The position numbers and the translations under genes were made by a program. This document shows, one piece after another, positions 45,001 to 55,806 of a stretch of 64,000 nucleotides of DNA. This DNA comes from Pinus tabuliformis (lineage: Eukaryota; Streptophyta; Pinopsida; Pinales; Pinaceae). The notes below the pieces were generated by a model, which was not told where the DNA came from, searched no databases, and saw only the letters and a list, made by a program, of their open reading frames with translations. Within the stretch, counting starts at the first letter, position 1. Every line of letters begins with the position of its first letter. The stretch lies in NCBI GenBank assembly GCA_031772625.1, contig CM062811.1:643636820-643700819 (forward strand), in the 5' to 3' direction.

Positions 45001-45839
45001 TGAAGACAAGTCGCGTATATACGCGAGTTACAGGCTGCAAAGTCGCGTATATGGAGAAAGGGCAGCAGAACAGACCCAGGTTCAGTCATGGTTGGCTCAG
45101 GCTCAGGGGGAGCAGAACAGACTCAGGAAATGGTTCAGACATGGTTGGCTTACACTCAGGGGGAGAATATTCTTCAAATAATGCATTGTTGGCATTATGG
45201 TTAGAAGGTGTTGATAAAGTCTATGAAGCGAAATGATACATCTTACTGTTTAGGAATGGTATTGCAGGCTGATGCTTATGGTACAGATCATGATGCTGTT
45301 GGTGGCTTTCATAAGTCTTGGTCTAGATATTTCATCACTATGTCATGTATCTCTTTTATGATGTCAAGGTCATGTAACGGCCTATGTTGGTTTCCCCACT
45401 ATGCCTGGGATGAATGATGAAATGTTCATGTATTATCATGTATCTTCACATGGTTAGGTGGATGAGTCAATATTGGTATATCCCCACTAGGTTGGGTGAT
45501 GAATGTATGTTGAGTCTTTTGGTGATAGGAAGGTCTTCTATGATGTATAAGTCTTTGTTCTTCTTGAAGAACATCTTTTGCAGATCTTGCCTACAGTCAA
45601 GGGGAGCATGAACAGCACAATTCAGCAAGAACAGGATGGATAGATTGGTACACTTTGGCATACACAAAGGGGGAGCACATTTGGAGATTTCAGCATGTAC
45701 TCAGGGGGAGTATGGACAGCAGTATGGACAGGAGAGGGTATACCAAAGAAGAGAATATCTTGGTCCACCCTTTGCCCTTGATGTCAAAGGGGGAGAGTGA
45801 CTTGGTGTGGTGGTTGCCATCAAGTCCAAAGGGGGAGAT
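45001..45839 (+). other. Element F 3' internal region with repeated polypurine-tract-like runs
   Basis: Non-coding. A run like CAGGGGGAG or AAGGGGGAG occurs at about 45105, 45158, 45600, 45671, 45701, 45788 and 45828; only the last abuts the 3' LTR and should be the functional tract. Two CGCGTATA-type palindromic motifs (45010, 45042) copy those in the LTR. Confidence 0.7.
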
Positions 45840-47153
45840 TGTTGGCATTATGATTCAAGTGTTGTCCTTGATGGCAACTCACTCAGAGGTTGGTACAGAT
45901 GCTCAGAAGTTGGTACAGGAGATGGCAACTTAATCAGAAGACAGATCTTAGTACAGCATGCCAAGGAAGTTCATATACGCATGTTCGTTAAGCCCAAGTC
46001 GCGTGTACACGCTAGTTGGATTCAAAAAAAGCGCGTGTATGTGGAAAAGTATCTTTGGTCCATGGCGGTTAGTCCTTGGAAGTTGTGCCTATGGTTTCGG
46101 ACCATTATGTCTCGACGGACGTGTTGATCCCTAGTTTCGAGGTTGATGGTATTATGTTTCTATGGTTTTGGCTCTTGGTATTGAACAAGGCCTAAGGCTA
46201 TATAAGGAGAAGATCACTAGGCAAAGGAGGATGGATTGTGGGTGTCTGACGCAGTGAGAAGATCTGGTATTGCTGGTTATCTGTTCGGGACGCTTGGCAA
46301 GGGTCGGATCTGACAGCAAAGGCAGAAGTAATCATTTCTAGATCTGCACGCGGGTTGCCTTTGGAGAAAGCGCGTATACACGCGGTTTTGGTACAGTGAA
46401 GTAGCGTATGCATGATAAGTATTAATATTTCAGGTTGCTGCTGATTCTGGTGGTTGTTGCAGAGTTCTAGATTCTGGTTTGGGTTCTGTGTTCTTGATGA
46501 CAGGGTTTCAGTGATTCGGTATTGGGTTGTTTAATGAATTATGATGCAAGTATAAGTTGATGATTGTATTGCGGTAATGTTTGCTTTGTATTCTTGGATC
46601 CAGTATGAAAATGTATGAAACGTGGTCCCTGAAGGTTGTAGGGTCAGCACCTACGTACTAGTAAATGGATCAGCTAGTACAAGAGCTGAGGGGGTTGTAG
46701 CTCCCTTCCAAAAGTAGTTGGAAAACGAGAGAGGGTTGTAGCCCTCTGCAGGTTGTAGCCTGCGTGCTGGTAAAGGACTGCACCAGTACATTGTAAAAGA
46801 AGTTTCTCATTAAAGAAGAAAGAGACAAATTGCAGCAGGTGGTTTTCACCCACATTGGGTTTCCACCTTATATCATGGTGTTCATGTGTGTGGCTTTTGT
46901 GTGATGACCTATTCTGTTATACTGCACCTGTTTACTGTTAATATGCTTAATAATATCCTGATGCATTTACTGAAGATAAGATTAACTGAATCATAAGATC
47001 TCTGCATATACGCTAGTTGCTTTAGACACAGTCGCGTGTACACGCGGTTTCACTTAACTGAAGTCGCGTATATGTTTCTGAGTATGAAATTGAAAAAGTT
47101 TTATCTGATCTGATAATACTGATTCACCCCCCCTCTCAGTATTATTTCCAACA
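45840..47153 (+). repeat. 3' LTR of element F
   Basis: 1314 bp, 99.7% identical by my count to the 5' LTR outside one 21-bp indel. Followed by TTAAA. Confidence 0.97.
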
Positions 47154-47158
47154 TTAAA

Positions 47159-48176
47159 GAAACTAATAAATGTGCAATTTGTGCAGATAACCATGCTACG
47201 AATAAATGTCCCTTTATACCTAGTCTGAAAGCTGTATTTGAAGGGGGACAACCTGAAGCCGAATCATTGCATGCTATGGGAGCATGAAGGAATTGGCCAC
47301 AGGTAAGTGCAGGTATGGTTCTTGAATCTCCACCACATTTTTTTGGTTATAATGCACATTCATATTCTTATCCTAACACTGGTCACTCTCAGCATTGGCA
47401 GCATGGGAATCAATATCAATATGGACAACCTTCCCAATCTTGGCAACAAGGATGGAGAGGGCCTAACCATTCACATCATTCACATAATTCCTATCATGCA
47501 GCTATGCAATCATACCCTCCTACATATGCACCTTACCCAATGCCTCAACCATCATTACCTTAGCTGAGTCAATGTATGCCACCATTACCATTACCTCCAC
47601 CATTTCGACCTTCTCAGCTGCCTGCTCAACCTTTAACCAACCCCAATAATAAATCTGTACAAATGATCCATTCTATGACCCCGATTTCTTCATCCAGATT
47701 TTAGACTATGCCAGTTGGAGTCAATGATCTCCAATTGAGATCAGGGAAGGTAGTAACCTCAGAAAATCAAAAGCAGCCCATGGTGGTTATCAATGAGAAA
47801 GGAGAGGAGGAAACTCCTAACCATTCTGAAAAATATGACACCATTCAACCTATCCTTGTACATTCTGATCCCTTGTCATCTTCTTCCAACCAACCTCCCT
47901 ATCCAGAGGTTAGTTGTGGAGAAGAAAGACCCCATTCCTGAGTCTAGCCTGGCCTTTGAGCTTAGGAACCTTTTCATAAGGGTACCTTTGCTCCAAGCTA
48001 TCAAAGAGATCCCCATTTGTACAAAAATCATTAGGGAACTCTATCTCAAGAAGCCAGGAAGGAGAAGATTGGAACCCCAAACCATTCAATTTATTGGTAG
48101 AGAAGCAGAGTTAATGATGGGATGTATGCACATGGAAAAATATACCGACCCTGGAAACCCTATTGTCTTTATTTAG
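47159..48176 (+). pseudogene. Element E gag, second part
   Basis: Continues gag after F. A CCHC-like knuckle CAICADNHATNKC (47175-47215) is followed by a histidine, glutamine, tyrosine and proline-rich region (HSQHWQHGNQYQYGQPSQSW, PYPMPQPSLP), typical of Athila Gag C-termini. From 47708 the frame reads MPVGVNDLQLRSGK, then continues to the protease. Stops occur at 47287, 47561, 47703 and 47939 with frame changes. Confidence 0.75.
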
Positions 48177-48607
48177 ATAGTTGATGTCCTTGTCTCCAAT
48201 GTACTTATAGACCTAGGGAAACCATTAATGTTATGACCAAGAAAACCATGGATCAACTTGGATTGGTCGATATTCGTCCTACTCCCATTGTGCTTGAACT
48301 GGCAGATTGATCTAAAATCAAGTTGGAAGGGGTGTTGGACGATGTGTTCGTTTCCCTAGATTCTTGGGAATAGCCCACAAATTTCATTGTGCTTCAACCA
48401 AAGAACCCTGTGGGAGGGTATCCCTTGATCTTGGGACAACCATGGCTTGCTATGGCCAATGCTTATATCAGATATCGTTCGGGTGATATGTATATTTCTC
48501 ATGGAGATTCTAGAAAAAAAAAAGTCACCTTATATCCACTCGCTAGATCTATTCGGGAGATCCGAGACACTTTATGGTTAGACTACAGTAGTGATGAGGA
48601 GACTTAG
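48177..48607 (+). pseudogene. Element E protease
   Basis: Retropepsin-like. Motif VLIDLGKP-INVM has D-L-G instead of D-S/T-G (48200-48235). Downstream come KNPVGGYPLILGQPWLAMAN and YIRYRSGDMYISHGDS, the usual late protease block of Athila/Tat elements. Stops at 48174, 48308 and 48372 and a frameshift disable it. Confidence 0.75.
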
Positions 48608-48685
48608 CCTTTTTCTTTGATACATTAGAATGCTAAGTCCTCACAGGAGGGTGAGATTCAAGACTTCCTAAACAATCTAGACACC

Positions 48686-49690
48686 ATGAGTCAGATTTTT
48701 GGTCTAGATTTTCAGGAAGGATATGACTCTTTGTCTCCATCATCACTATATCAAGCAACACCTTTGTGTACTCTTGAGCCTGACACTACTCTTGTTGAGA
48801 TTAGTCCAGGTAAATCCTTGTATATCAGTTCGGACTTGGATCCTTCTCAGCGAGAGCAACTTGTGAATTTGTTGCAAAACCATCTTGATGCCTTTTCATG
48901 GGGTTATAAAGATATGAAAGGCATCCCTCCTGAAGATTGTACACACCATATCTATATTTAGGATGGAGCCCGACCTGTATGACAACCCTAAAGGCGAATG
49001 GACCCATCTCTAAGAGACGTTGTAAAGGAATAATTGCGAAAACTCTTAGATCCTGATTTTATCTATCCCATTTCTGACAACCAGTGGGTCTCCCCATTAG
49101 TATTAGTCCCAAAGAAAGATGGGAGATGGCGCATTTGTATTGACTACATAGAATTGAATAAAGCCACTCTCAAAGATTACTTCCCTCTTCCTTTCATCGA
49201 TCAGGTACTCAATACTCTTGCTGGTAAGAAGTATTTTTCTTTTCTAGACGCCTTTAGTGGATATAACCAGATACAGATAACACCCGAGGATCAAGACAAA
49301 ACCACTTTAACATGTCCATGGGGTACATTTTCTTATCGACTACTTCCCTTTGGGCTATGTAATGCCCCGAATACCTTTCAAAGGGCAGTCTTGGCTATTT
49401 TTGCTGACCTTGAATACATAGAAAGCTATATGGATGATTTTTGTGTGTTTGGTGATTCATTTCAGGAAGCCCTCAAGAATCTAGAAAAAGTGCTTCTTCA
49501 CTGCAAAGAAGCTCATATCGCCTCGAGTGACAAGAAATGCAGATTAATGTGCAAGGCGGGAGTGGTTCTTGGCCATCTTATTTCTAACAAAGGTATCCAG
49601 GTTGACCCTGCAAAAATAGAAGTCATTTCGAGTCTTCCTATACCCAAAACTCAAAGGGAAATGAGAGGTTTTCCAGGACGTGCGGACTAG
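48686..49690 (+). pseudogene. Element E reverse transcriptase
   Basis: 48686-48961 is the protease-RT connector (LDPSQREQLVNLLQNHLDAF, then GIPPEDCTHHI). RT proper starts near 49034: WVSPLVLVPKKDGRWRICID, KYFSFLDAFSGYNQIQI, LLPFGLCNAPNTFQRAV, and the catalytic box ESYMDDFCVFGDS (about 49420-49455) with both aspartates. The thumb reads GHLISNKGIQVDPAKI. The 218-codon stretch is open, so most RT motifs are intact. A stop at 49688 and stops before 49034 separate it from its neighbours. Confidence 0.9.
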
Positions 49691-49801
49691 TATAGGAGAT
49701 TCATTGAGAATTTCTCAAGGATAGCTACCCCCCTTTTCCTACTCTTGGCTAAAGATAGTGAGTTTTCTTGGTCCACAGCTTGCTAACAGTCTTTTGAGAC
49801 A

Positions 49802-50392
49802 TTGAAGGAAAAATTAGTTCAGGCACCAGTATTGAGAGGACTAAACTGGTCCATGTCATTTCATATTTCCTTTGATGCCCTAGATACTGCTATAGGCATA
49901 GCTTTAGGACAAGAAGAAGACAAACAATCTTATGTTATTTATTTCAGTAGTAAAAACTTGTCACCCGCTGAACTCAATTATACGGTTATGGAGAAAGAGT
50001 TTTTAGCTATAAATTTTTCCATTAATAAATTTAGACATTATATTACAGGATATGAAGTTTTTATACATATTGACCATTCTTCTATAAGATATTTGATGAA
50101 TAAACCATTAACTAGTGGTAGAGTGACTAGGTGGTTGCTATTATTACAGGAATTTAATATTGCCATTGTTGATAGACCAAGAAAGTTAAATGTAGTAGCA
50201 GATTATCTTTCAAGATTAAATAATCTCGGTGAAGCAATCCCTGTTGATGATGATTTTCCATATGAACGTATTTTTGTTGTGTCAACAAAATCTCCATGGT
50301 TTTCTAATATAGCTAATTATTTAGTCACCGGAAAATTACCACCTCAATTATCTGCTTGTGAAAAGCAGAATATGATTCAGAAAAGTGTTGCA
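49802..50392 (+). pseudogene. Element E RNase H (cut by element G)
   Basis: Open for about 197 residues before G. Catalytic acids are visible in HISFDALDTAIG (D), VMEKEFLAINF (E), FIHIDHSSIRYL (D) and NVVADYLSRL (D), so the active site looks complete. The next residues lead towards integrase (YFLVTGKLPP-like linker, KQNMIQKSVA) and the frame meets the TTGCA target site of G, resuming at 59494 with YSWIQGDLF. Confidence 0.88.
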
Positions 50393-51259
50393 TGTTGGGC
50401 ATGGAATCCCCCCACGACATGTTTTGGGGCTCAAAGCCCAAGTTTTGAGTTGATATTGTTGTAAAGCTCTGTGAATTGCGGGTGCAAAATGTATGTTAGA
50501 GTCATAGGGCTGTCTGCCCTAGTCTTGAATGTAAGGTCGACCTACCCATGGTCCGTGGACCATGGGATTGTATAAATACAACGAGGCTCTAAGTTGTAAA
50601 GAGATAGAAGGGAATAGAGAATGGGAATGAATGGTCCTAGAGATTAAGTCGAAGTACAAAGTGTGTCTTGGGTCGTAGAGTAGGAAAAGGCTTTGTAGCT
50701 GAGTGCGCAGAGGCCTAGTAGAGTCCGCAGTTGAGTGCATGGACCCCTGCAGCTGAGTGCGCAGGGTGGAGTCGAGTCTATAATCGAAGAAGAGATTAAT
50801 AAAGAAAGGTTTTGTTACCAATTATGTGTATCTGTTCTGAGTTATTATATGTTTGATATCATTTGCGAATATATTATTTCTTTACTGTGCACACTTGTAT
50901 GAATTGTGAATATTGTTAAGTATAATTGAAAGCATACAAATAAGCTAAGTTAATCAACTAATATCAGATTGCTAGTAAGGACTTGGGTAATAACATTTCT
51001 TGGCCCCCAAGTAGGGCTGCACGAAGGCAGCACCTTAGGCTATAAGGAACAGGTAATGTGTGCAGAGGGTCGAACCACGGACCACTTGAAACCATCAAAC
51101 ATCTTCAGGGTGCGGAAATCTGGTTCTAGCACCCTCCCATACTACTTCAGGTGAGACCTCAGTCTGTGCTCCATGGACTGTAACCGAAAGTGCCAATAGT
51201 ACTGGGATTTATTTGGCTAAACCACCTCTGAACCTAGGTCAAGCCCCTACGAGCCAACA
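50393..51259 (+). repeat. 5' LTR of element G
   Basis: 867 bp. It contains a near-palindrome CCATGGTCCGTGGACCATGG (50546-50565) directly before the TATA box, and three copies of a ~24-bp AGCTGAGTGCGCAG-type repeat (50694-50768). Confidence 0.9.
50546..50578 (+). promoter_or_regulatory. Palindrome plus TATA box in element G 5' LTR
   Basis: A 20-bp inverted repeat ends 5 bp before TATAAATA (50571-50578). The 3' LTR has the perfect 16-bp palindrome ATGGTCCGCGGACCAT at 58742-58757 before TATAAATA at 58765. Placement suggests a core-promoter-proximal protein site; this is inference. Confidence 0.6.
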
Positions 51260-51261
51260 AA

Positions 51262-51280
51262 TGGTTTCGTTGCTCGGACC
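51262..51280 (+). other. Primer-site position of element G, tRNA not recognised
   Basis: TGGTTTCGTTGCTCGGACC begins two bases after the 5' LTR, as a primer site should. I do not recognise which tRNA 3' end it matches. Confidence 0.5.
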
Positions 51281-51477
51281 GGGATCTGCATGAGGGATGT
51301 TTGATGTCGTGTCACTAAAATCTGACGAAGAAAGAAATTGAAGGGTGGTTGGACAAAAATATTCACGAGTTCGCAGCACAGGGAAACAAGAATCTGCAAG
51401 TATCAAAGGAATAGTGGTTAGAGCACTACTTATATACGGAAATCCATGAAATTTTCTTTGCATCCTTCCCCTCTGAG

Positions 51478-51855
51478 TTGTATGAGTGGATCACAAAGCT
51501 AGTAGATAGTCAGGGAAGGTGTAGGCTCGACAAACTGATTGTGTGGACTCCAGAATTGGTGCGTAGACTAGAAACATTGGAACATAAGATCATGCGCGTT
51601 GTGGACCATTGCCTAGATCGAATTGTAGGGGGGTTTATCACCAAATTCATGGTAGACACGTTAGTCAACTACAACGAGGCAAAACGACGCTTCCTCAAAG
51701 GACGGCGAGGTAAGTACATTAAATCTTTGAACACTTGGATTAAAGTGTTATTGTGTGAAAATCGAGTTATGCGAATAAATCGATGTTTGGGGCTGCACGG
51801 AGTGGGAGGATCTATAGAAACGAAGGTAGCACAGAGATATATAATAGCCCCTTGA
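51478..51855 (+). pseudogene. Short ORF at the 5' end of element G, unknown
   Basis: Open for 125 codons (WITKLVDSQGRCRLDKLIV, then VDTLVNYNEAKRRFLKGRRG). A basic, helix-rich stretch without a domain I recognise. Upstream sequence in the same region (EKEIEGWLDKNIHEF-like, 51330-51400) may be the same ORF before a stop, so it may be the N-terminus of an extended Gag. Confidence 0.4.
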
Positions 51856-51956
51856 TTTTGCCTCGGCGAGAAAGTGAGGAAGAGCTCACGAAATATTCAC
51901 CAAGAAGTGCGATCAGTATGATAAGGCAGTGAATTCCGCGCATACCACCTCCACCT

Positions 51957-53283
51957 ACACCACCAGTAGTCTCACCATCTTCACCCCCATCTCCACCCAC
52001 ACCACCTCCGCCACCACCATAGTTCAGTATGGCGAGTGCGATAAAATTTCCAGTGTTCAAAGGTGTAGGGAACGAAGATCCAGAGCAATTTTGGTTCATA
52101 GTAAAAGTGGTATGGGAAGCACAAGGAGTCATGGATGACAATATAAAGAAGGCAATGCTGGTATGTGTGTTGTAGGATCATGCACTGACATGGTACATTA
52201 AGCATTATAATGACCACCCAAACACGGGGATAAAAAATATCTAGGCTACACTGAATAGGGAATTTAGCAGGCCAAAATTGGAGACACGGTCGATTATGGG
52301 TTTAAGGAAATCGCGTTGCTTCCAGGCGAGACCCCCTGGGAGCTAGATCAGAGACTGAAGAGTATGATTTGCGAAGCCAAATTGACCTTGACGGGTGGAC
52401 AACACCACTCATGGTTTGTAGCGTCACTAATGTCGCATCTAAGGATTGCGCTGTCACAACAGAAGTTATCCACCCATGACGAAGCTTTGGAGATTGCAAT
52501 GAGACTACAGGAGACATAGATACAAGATCCTGGCCTGGGAGTCCAACAAATCCATGAGCAACTAAAAAATTTGTGTTTGGAAATGCAGAGTTTGAAACAA
52601 GACAGGACAATTTGCCTAAAGGCGCGCAAGGAGGTATGGTGCATAAAGTGTAAGGGATAGGGACACGACAAGGACCATTGTCTAGTATTCACAAACTACT
52701 TGGTGGGAGGAGGGTCGATGCCATTAAGACCAAAAGCACAAGCAGGACCGAGCGTGGCACCTACATTATGGTGTGTTATTTGTCAAATAGGAGGAAAACA
52801 TGTTACAGATAATTGTCACCTATTACAAAAGTATACACAGACGTCCCAATAGTTGTTCTGTAATTTTTGTAGATTAGTAGGCCATGACGAACGCACCTGT
52901 AGAAGTTATGAACTGATGATGGATCAGACTCCTGCCTACAAATTTCAGACTGAAACGCGAGCCCTCAATCAAAATGCAGGAATGGCGTGCACTGGATTCC
53001 AGGGGCGCGGACGAGGTCGAGGTGGAATGGGACCAGGAAGGGGTTGCAGACAGCTGATTTGTTACAATTTTGGAGGGCCAGGGCATTATGCCCGCGATTG
53101 TACAAATCCGACAAGGGCATCATGTTTATATTGTACCCAGTTTGATCATGAGATGGAGGACTGCCATACATTGATAACAAGGTTGCACGATAAAGGAATA
53201 CTCCAGCCTCCACTGACTCAGAACCTACAAATGATGAGGTCTGAGTCGCGTGAAGAGGACCTAAACATAAACATCGTGCTCTG
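51957..53283 (+). pseudogene. Element G gag with polyproline leader and five zinc knuckles
   Basis: A proline-rich leader (51951-52018, PPPPTPP and PPTPPPPPP) ends in a stop nine bases before ATG 52030. Then a retrotransposon capsid domain: MASAIKFPVFKGVGNEDPEQ, DHALTWYIKHYNDHP, GETPWELDQRLKSMICEAKL. The nucleocapsid has five knuckle-like motifs: CIKCKGxGHDKDHC, CVICQIGGKHVTDNC, CNFCRLVGHDERTC, CYNFGGPGHYARDC (second Cys lost) and CLYCTQFDHEMEDC. An RGRGRGGMGPGRG stretch lies between the third and fourth. Stops at 52173, 52242, 52517, 52658 and 52849 and at least one frameshift are present. Confidence 0.8.
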
Positions 53284-53419
53284 AAGCGATATCACAATAG
53301 GAGAGGACAAAGGAAAGCGGCTTGAAGAAAGTGCGTGGGTTTTCCAGGCTCCCACAAAGGAACCTGAATTTGATTTGGAGCACGCGAAGGAGACATTCAT
53401 GGAAGCTAAGAAGAGCTTC

Positions 53420-54220
53420 ACGGAGGCCTCCACTTCAAGTAGTAAGGATCAACTAGAACCGGAGATGGATCCTATAATGCTCACTACCTTTCTGGATACA
53501 TGCATGAAGTTGTTGTGCGGCAACAAAGCAATGAAAGGAATGTAATAAATCATCACTAGATGTGTTGGATCAGGGGAACCACGCATAGTTCGGAAGCTCG
53601 GAAAGCACACATCGCGAACAGGAAGGGAAATGAGATTGACTGCGCAAATCAAGGAGTTTGAAATGGATCAAGTAATTCGTGATCTAGGATCGTATGTGAA
53701 TGTACTGCTAAAACAAACATGGGAATGCATGGGCAGGCCTGCATTGCAGTGGTCCCCCATTCAATTATGAATGGTGAACCAACAGAAGATCCTACTGATG
53801 GGAAGATTGTAGGGAATAATGGTAGACATCGAAGGTGTGAGCGAGCTTGTAGATTCAAAGTGATAGAGATTGTCGATGACAACAATCCCTATCCCGCGCT
53901 ACTAGGAATAGATTGGGCCACTGACATGAACGAAGAATAAATCTAAAGAAGCGTAAAATTATTTTTGGGAAAAATTCACTGCGCGTGGTGGTACCTTTAG
54001 AACCTGCGGAAGGATCGTGCTACATAGAGCCAGTGCATGACGACAAGAGCGACGATGATCTAAACTGTATCTACAAGATAACCGCTGGAGAACAGGATTG
54101 GGTGAATCCAAGTTCAGATGGCAGGATTTCGTGGGAACGCGAAAGCTCCTACACATCGGATTCAGATGAGGAAATAGAACGATGGCATATTTGGTTACAC
54201 GAGGTAACCATGCTCAATTG
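53420..54220 (+). pseudogene. Element G protease region (broken)
   Basis: Retropepsin-like order: QIKEFEMDQVIRDLGSYVNV (D-L-G where D-S/T-G is expected), a break near 53770, then IVDDNNPYPALLGIDWATDM (53870-53930), the typical end of a gypsy protease. The following 53985-54221 ORF is acidic (DDKSDDDLN, SYTSDSDEEIERW) and resembles a linker. Stops at 53542 and 53768, among others, disable it. Confidence 0.65.
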
Positions 54221-54244
54221 AAACATGATGGTAACATCACTACG

Positions 54245-54640
54245 CTACGTGATAACAGAGGTAAGGGATCTGCCTATGTATGATGAGTTGAAAATGGTGG
54301 ATGAATTTCTGAACAAATTTTAAAGATAAGTGCGAGAACAATAATGGTTCAATGCTCTGAAATGGGTACTATGCGCTACGCCCGCAAGGTGGTGGGGTAC
54401 GCACCAGCAGAATTTTGAGGACTGGCGGGGATGCAGAAGGATGATGCTCATGCGGTTTGGAAATCCTCATATGTGGATAAAATCCAGGTATGATGGATTA
54501 AACAACCTGTGCACCCACCTCTCCAGATGGGTACAGGCGTATGGTATGCAACCTGCACGAACACACACCATCCTCAAGATAAGAAACAGGATTGACAAGC
54601 CGGAGCGGCAAGACGAGGGTGCGAACGACGAAGTATGATA
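54245..54640 (+). pseudogene. Second capsid-like block in element G
   Basis: Across a few stops the sequence reads DLPMYDELKMVDEFLNKF, WFNALKWVLCATPARWWGTH, FEDWRGCRRMMLMRFGNP, then HLSRWVQAYGMQPARTH. The tryptophan-rich RWWGTH...FEDW pattern is like a retrotransposon Gag/capsid domain found elsewhere in plant gypsy elements. Finding it after the protease is unexpected and may reflect recombination with another element or a separate ORF of the family. Confidence 0.55.
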
Positions 54641-54655
54641 AGACCAAGCGCGCCA

Positions 54656-54868
54656 AAGATTATCTGCGGGGAATCCTTTAAAAAGGTGTGCGAACTGCTG
54701 AACACAGTCCACCATGTGAAACACACTGACTATGACCTGCGTGTACCAACAGTTCTATGGGCTTATAGGACCATGTGCAAAACCCTGATGGTACAAGCAC
54801 TTCCAAAGCTAAAGTATGAAGCAGGGACTGTGATCCCTACAAAGCATGCAAAGCCTAGTCACACATAG
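54656..54868 (+). pseudogene. Element G integrase C-terminal fragment
   Basis: About 50 recognisable residues: DYDLRVPTVLWAYRTMCKTL and LPKLKYEAGTVIPT match the stretch after the integrase catalytic E in gypsy elements. RT, RNase H and the integrase core should lie between the protease and this point and are deleted. Confidence 0.7.
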
Positions 54869-54959
54869 CAGCACCCGTAGATACAAAGGTCCGTGAATCC
54901 CAGAACAAAGGAATAACACATCCGCGAGAAACAGAACACATAAGACTCGAGGAAGAAAT

Positions 54960-55326
54960 CCAACAGGGAAACCTTAGACTTCACAAACTTGGAAAAGACT
55001 GGGTACGGCTAAGGGAGAAAATCGCTTTTATGGACACGGAGGTTAAGAAGTTGGAAGATGAAATAAAGGAAGCATTTCTCGTTGAAAAACTGAGGATGGT
55101 AAGGCAAGGTGCATACGATCATACTAACAAGTTGGAGGACTATTTCCATGAACTGGTTAGTCTGCTGCCTTGGCTTGGACCGCATATCGCCGAATGTAGT
55201 GACCAGGGTAGTACGTTGCAAGTAGTAAAGTGCACAATGTCGCTCACAACAATGGAAGGTGGGGATTCTCTGCGAACCATTTTGGAGGACAGGATGGAGC
55301 CCCGCACGGGTGGTGCGACCACCTGA
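54960..55326 (+). pseudogene. Coiled-coil segment after element G integrase fragment
   Basis: ETEHIRLEEEIQQGNLRLHK-like sequence leads into an ORF with VKKLEDEIKEAFLVEKLRMV and HTNKLEDYFHELVSLLPWLG. Highly charged, probably helical. No known catalytic motif. The usual C-terminus of plant gypsy integrases often includes similar heptads, so it may be the integrase tail. Confidence 0.5.
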
Positions 55327-55806
55327 CTCGCCGTAGGAAGAACAATATTAATACTCCAGGCAGTTGAAAGGGTGCGCGGGACTATAAACTATTCTGCCTT
55401 GGAGATGCGCAATATGAGAGATGAGCGTAGAAGCAGAATGTCACAAGGTTCGCGACCGCACACGGAGGGCTGCGGTGCCACGCAGGTTGGCTAGCAAGTG
55501 ACTGTTAAGGTCACTATTCACGATGGGATGTGAAATCTGAGGCCAAATGGAGCGGGCAGTGGGCATTTAAGACGTGATTTATGGGAAAGATTTGGGAAAA
55601 TCTGTTGCCAAGAAATCATTAATTGCTCGAAGTTGGGGGGAACGGTTGAATTCAAATTCAAAAGGCACTATAAAACACAAAGGGTTGGCCAGTGAACAAC
55701 ACTTGGTCATTTGAGAGTTGAGCATTTAAGCAGAGCACTGAGCATTGCGAGCCAAGCGGTAAGTGAGTTGCTAAGTTCGTGAGTGACAGAATACAACCTA
55801 GATACG
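55327..55806 (+). other. Spacer in element G
   Basis: No ORF of note; untranslated DNA between the integrase tail and the accessory ORF. It could hold a splice or internal promoter signal for the accessory ORF, but I see none with certainty. Confidence 0.4.

Larger units (their letters stand above)
41793..47153 (+). mobile_element. Element F: young gag-only LTR retrotransposon (copia-type Gag), inside E
   Basis: Complete 5361-bp element with LTRs 41793-43085 and 45840-47153, perfect TTAAA target duplication (41788-41792 and 47154-47158), an initiator-Met-type primer site and a polypurine tract. The LTRs differ by four substitutions and one 21-bp indel, so insertion was recent. The only gene is an intact Gag. 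No protease, integrase or RT exists in the 2.75-kb internal region. This matches the gag-only plant class called TR-GAG; movement would need pol from an autonomous relative. Confidence 0.95.
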
